A stretch of 7,393 bases of DNA from Burkholderiaceae bacterium (GTDB lineage Bacteria > Pseudomonadota > Gammaproteobacteria > Burkholderiales > Burkholderiaceae): assembly GCA_023253905.1 (NCBI GenBank), contig JALREG010000163.1, positions 1 through 7,393 of the forward strand, in the 5' to 3' direction. The notes under the pieces are model-generated. The model was not told the DNA's origin and made no database searches. It saw nothing but the letters and a program-made list of their open reading frames with translations. Positions 6,786 to 7,393 of this stretch are shown here, one piece after another. Both the position numbers and the translations under genes were made by a program. Position 1 is the stretch's first letter. Each line of letters begins with the position of its first letter.

Positions 6786-7393
6786 ATGAAAGCGCCTGAC
6801 GTCCTTACGGTGGACGAGGCGCTGTCCCGGATCCATGAGTTTGACGACATCCTTGACGCGCGTAGCCCCGGCGAGTTCTCGCAAGACCGGCTCCCGTGCG
6901 CAATCAGCGCTCCGGTCCTCAATGATGCCGAGCGCGCAGAGGTAGGCACGCTCTATCGCAACGAGTCGGGATTTGTTGCAAAGCGGGTCGGCGCGGCCGT
7001 GGTTGCCCGCAACATCGCCTATCTGCTTGAGAACCAGTTCGCCGACCGGCCGCGGGAATGGCGTCCCTTGGTTTACTGCTGGCGAGGCGGAAACCGCTCC
7101 GGTGCGCTTGCAACCGTCCTGTCCCGGATCGGCTGGCGGGTGAGCCTTCTTGAGGGTGGATATAAGGCATTCCGGCACCGCGTGATCGACGATCTCGAGA
7201 GACTCCCTCCCACACTTCAATTCCACGTCATCGCCGGGCGAACCGGTTGCGGCAAAAGCCTGCTCCTGAACGCGCTCGCTGCGCGGGGCGCGCAGGTACT
7301 CGATCTGGAGGCGATCGCGCGTCATCGCGGATCAGTGCTGGGACGAATGCCTGGCGAACCACAGCCTGGCCAGCGTCAGTTCGAAACCCTGCT
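6786..7393 (+). CDS. mnmH: tRNA 2-selenouridine synthase MnmH/SelU (YbbB), 3' end missing
   Basis: This enzyme replaces the sulfur of 2-thiouridine at tRNA position 34 with selenium from selenophosphate, through a geranylated intermediate. About 202 of the roughly 365 codons of the family are visible, open to the window end. Residues 8-133 form a rhodanese domain: DILDARSPGEF (21-31), LNDAERAEVGTLYRNESGFVAKRVGA (45-70), and the active-site loop VYCWRGGNRSG with Cys98. GWRVSLLEGGYKAFR (116-130) closes the domain. A P-loop domain follows, with GRTGCGKS at 151-158 and LDLEAIARHRGS, then PGEPQPGQRQFE, where the family has GxxPQPSQKxFE. Fusion of rhodanese and P-loop domains is diagnostic of this enzyme. 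The start is supported by AAGGGG 8 nt upstream. It is divergent from the DUF1178 gene. No selD, the selenophosphate synthetase gene often found nearby, is in the window. Confidence 0.93.
   Translation, partial: MKAPDVLTVDEALSRIHEFDDILDARSPGEFSQDRLPCAISAPVLNDAERAEVGTLYRNESGFVAKRVGAAVVARNIAYLLENQFADRPREWRPLVYCWRGGNRSGALATVLSRIGWRVSLLEGGYKAFRHRVIDDLERLPPTLQFHVIAGRTGCGKSLLLNALAARGAQVLDLEAIARHRGSVLGRMPGEPQPGQRQFETL

Noticed and set aside
6238..6789. Plus-strand 183-codon ORF whose ATG overlaps the acyl-CoA dehydrogenase stop (ATGA)
   Set aside because: It lies almost entirely antisense to the DUF1178 gene, has no recognisable motif, and its composition is explained by the opposite strand. The ATGA overlap appears accidental.

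Overview
This is a high-GC, gene-dense proteobacterial chromosomal window of six genes, two of them cut by the window ends. The gene set suggests a beta- or gammaproteobacterium: a YheS-like ABC-F ATPase, a GST, a PaaH-type 3-hydroxyacyl-CoA dehydrogenase, a DUF1178 protein and a tRNA 2-selenouridine synthase. DUF1178 proteins and TACAAT-type boxes set directly against ATG starts make a Burkholderiales-like betaproteobacterium my first guess. That placement is inference.

Layout. Positions 1-1512 (+) hold the 3' three-quarters of an ABC-F translation-factor ATPase. It converges, with a 14-bp gap, on a GST gene at 1527-2162 (-). A 94-bp divergent intergenic region (2166-2259) separates the GST from a three-gene (+) operon: 3-hydroxyacyl-CoA dehydrogenase (2260-3792), an APH-fold phosphotransferase (3796-4914) and an acyl-CoA dehydrogenase of the ACAD10/11 type (4973-6241). 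After a 65-bp convergent gap comes a DUF1178 zinc-ribbon-like protein (6307-6759, -). Only 26 bp further on, the divergent gene mnmH/selU (6786 to beyond the window end, +) begins.

The most interesting part is the three-gene operon. The phosphotransferase and acyl-CoA dehydrogenase are the two halves of animal ACAD10/ACAD11 as separate adjacent genes. They also match in type the kinase LvaA and dehydrogenase LvaC of Pseudomonas putida levulinate catabolism. In those systems a 4-hydroxyacyl-CoA is phosphorylated on its 4-hydroxyl, and the ACAD-fold enzyme removes the phosphate to give an enoyl-CoA. After hydration, a 3-hydroxyacyl-CoA dehydrogenase takes the product into beta-oxidation, and that enzyme is the first gene here. 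The window therefore plausibly holds a compact 4-hydroxy-acid degradation module. It has no visible LvaB-like small subunit, enoyl-CoA hydratase or CoA ligase.

Two genes, the dehydrogenase at 2260 (+) and DUF1178 at 6759 (-), have TACAAT 6-7 nt before the ATG and no Shine-Dalgarno sequence, which suggests leaderless transcripts. No RNA genes, insertion sequences, CRISPR arrays or convincing intrinsic terminators were seen. No intergenic stretch exceeds 94 bp.
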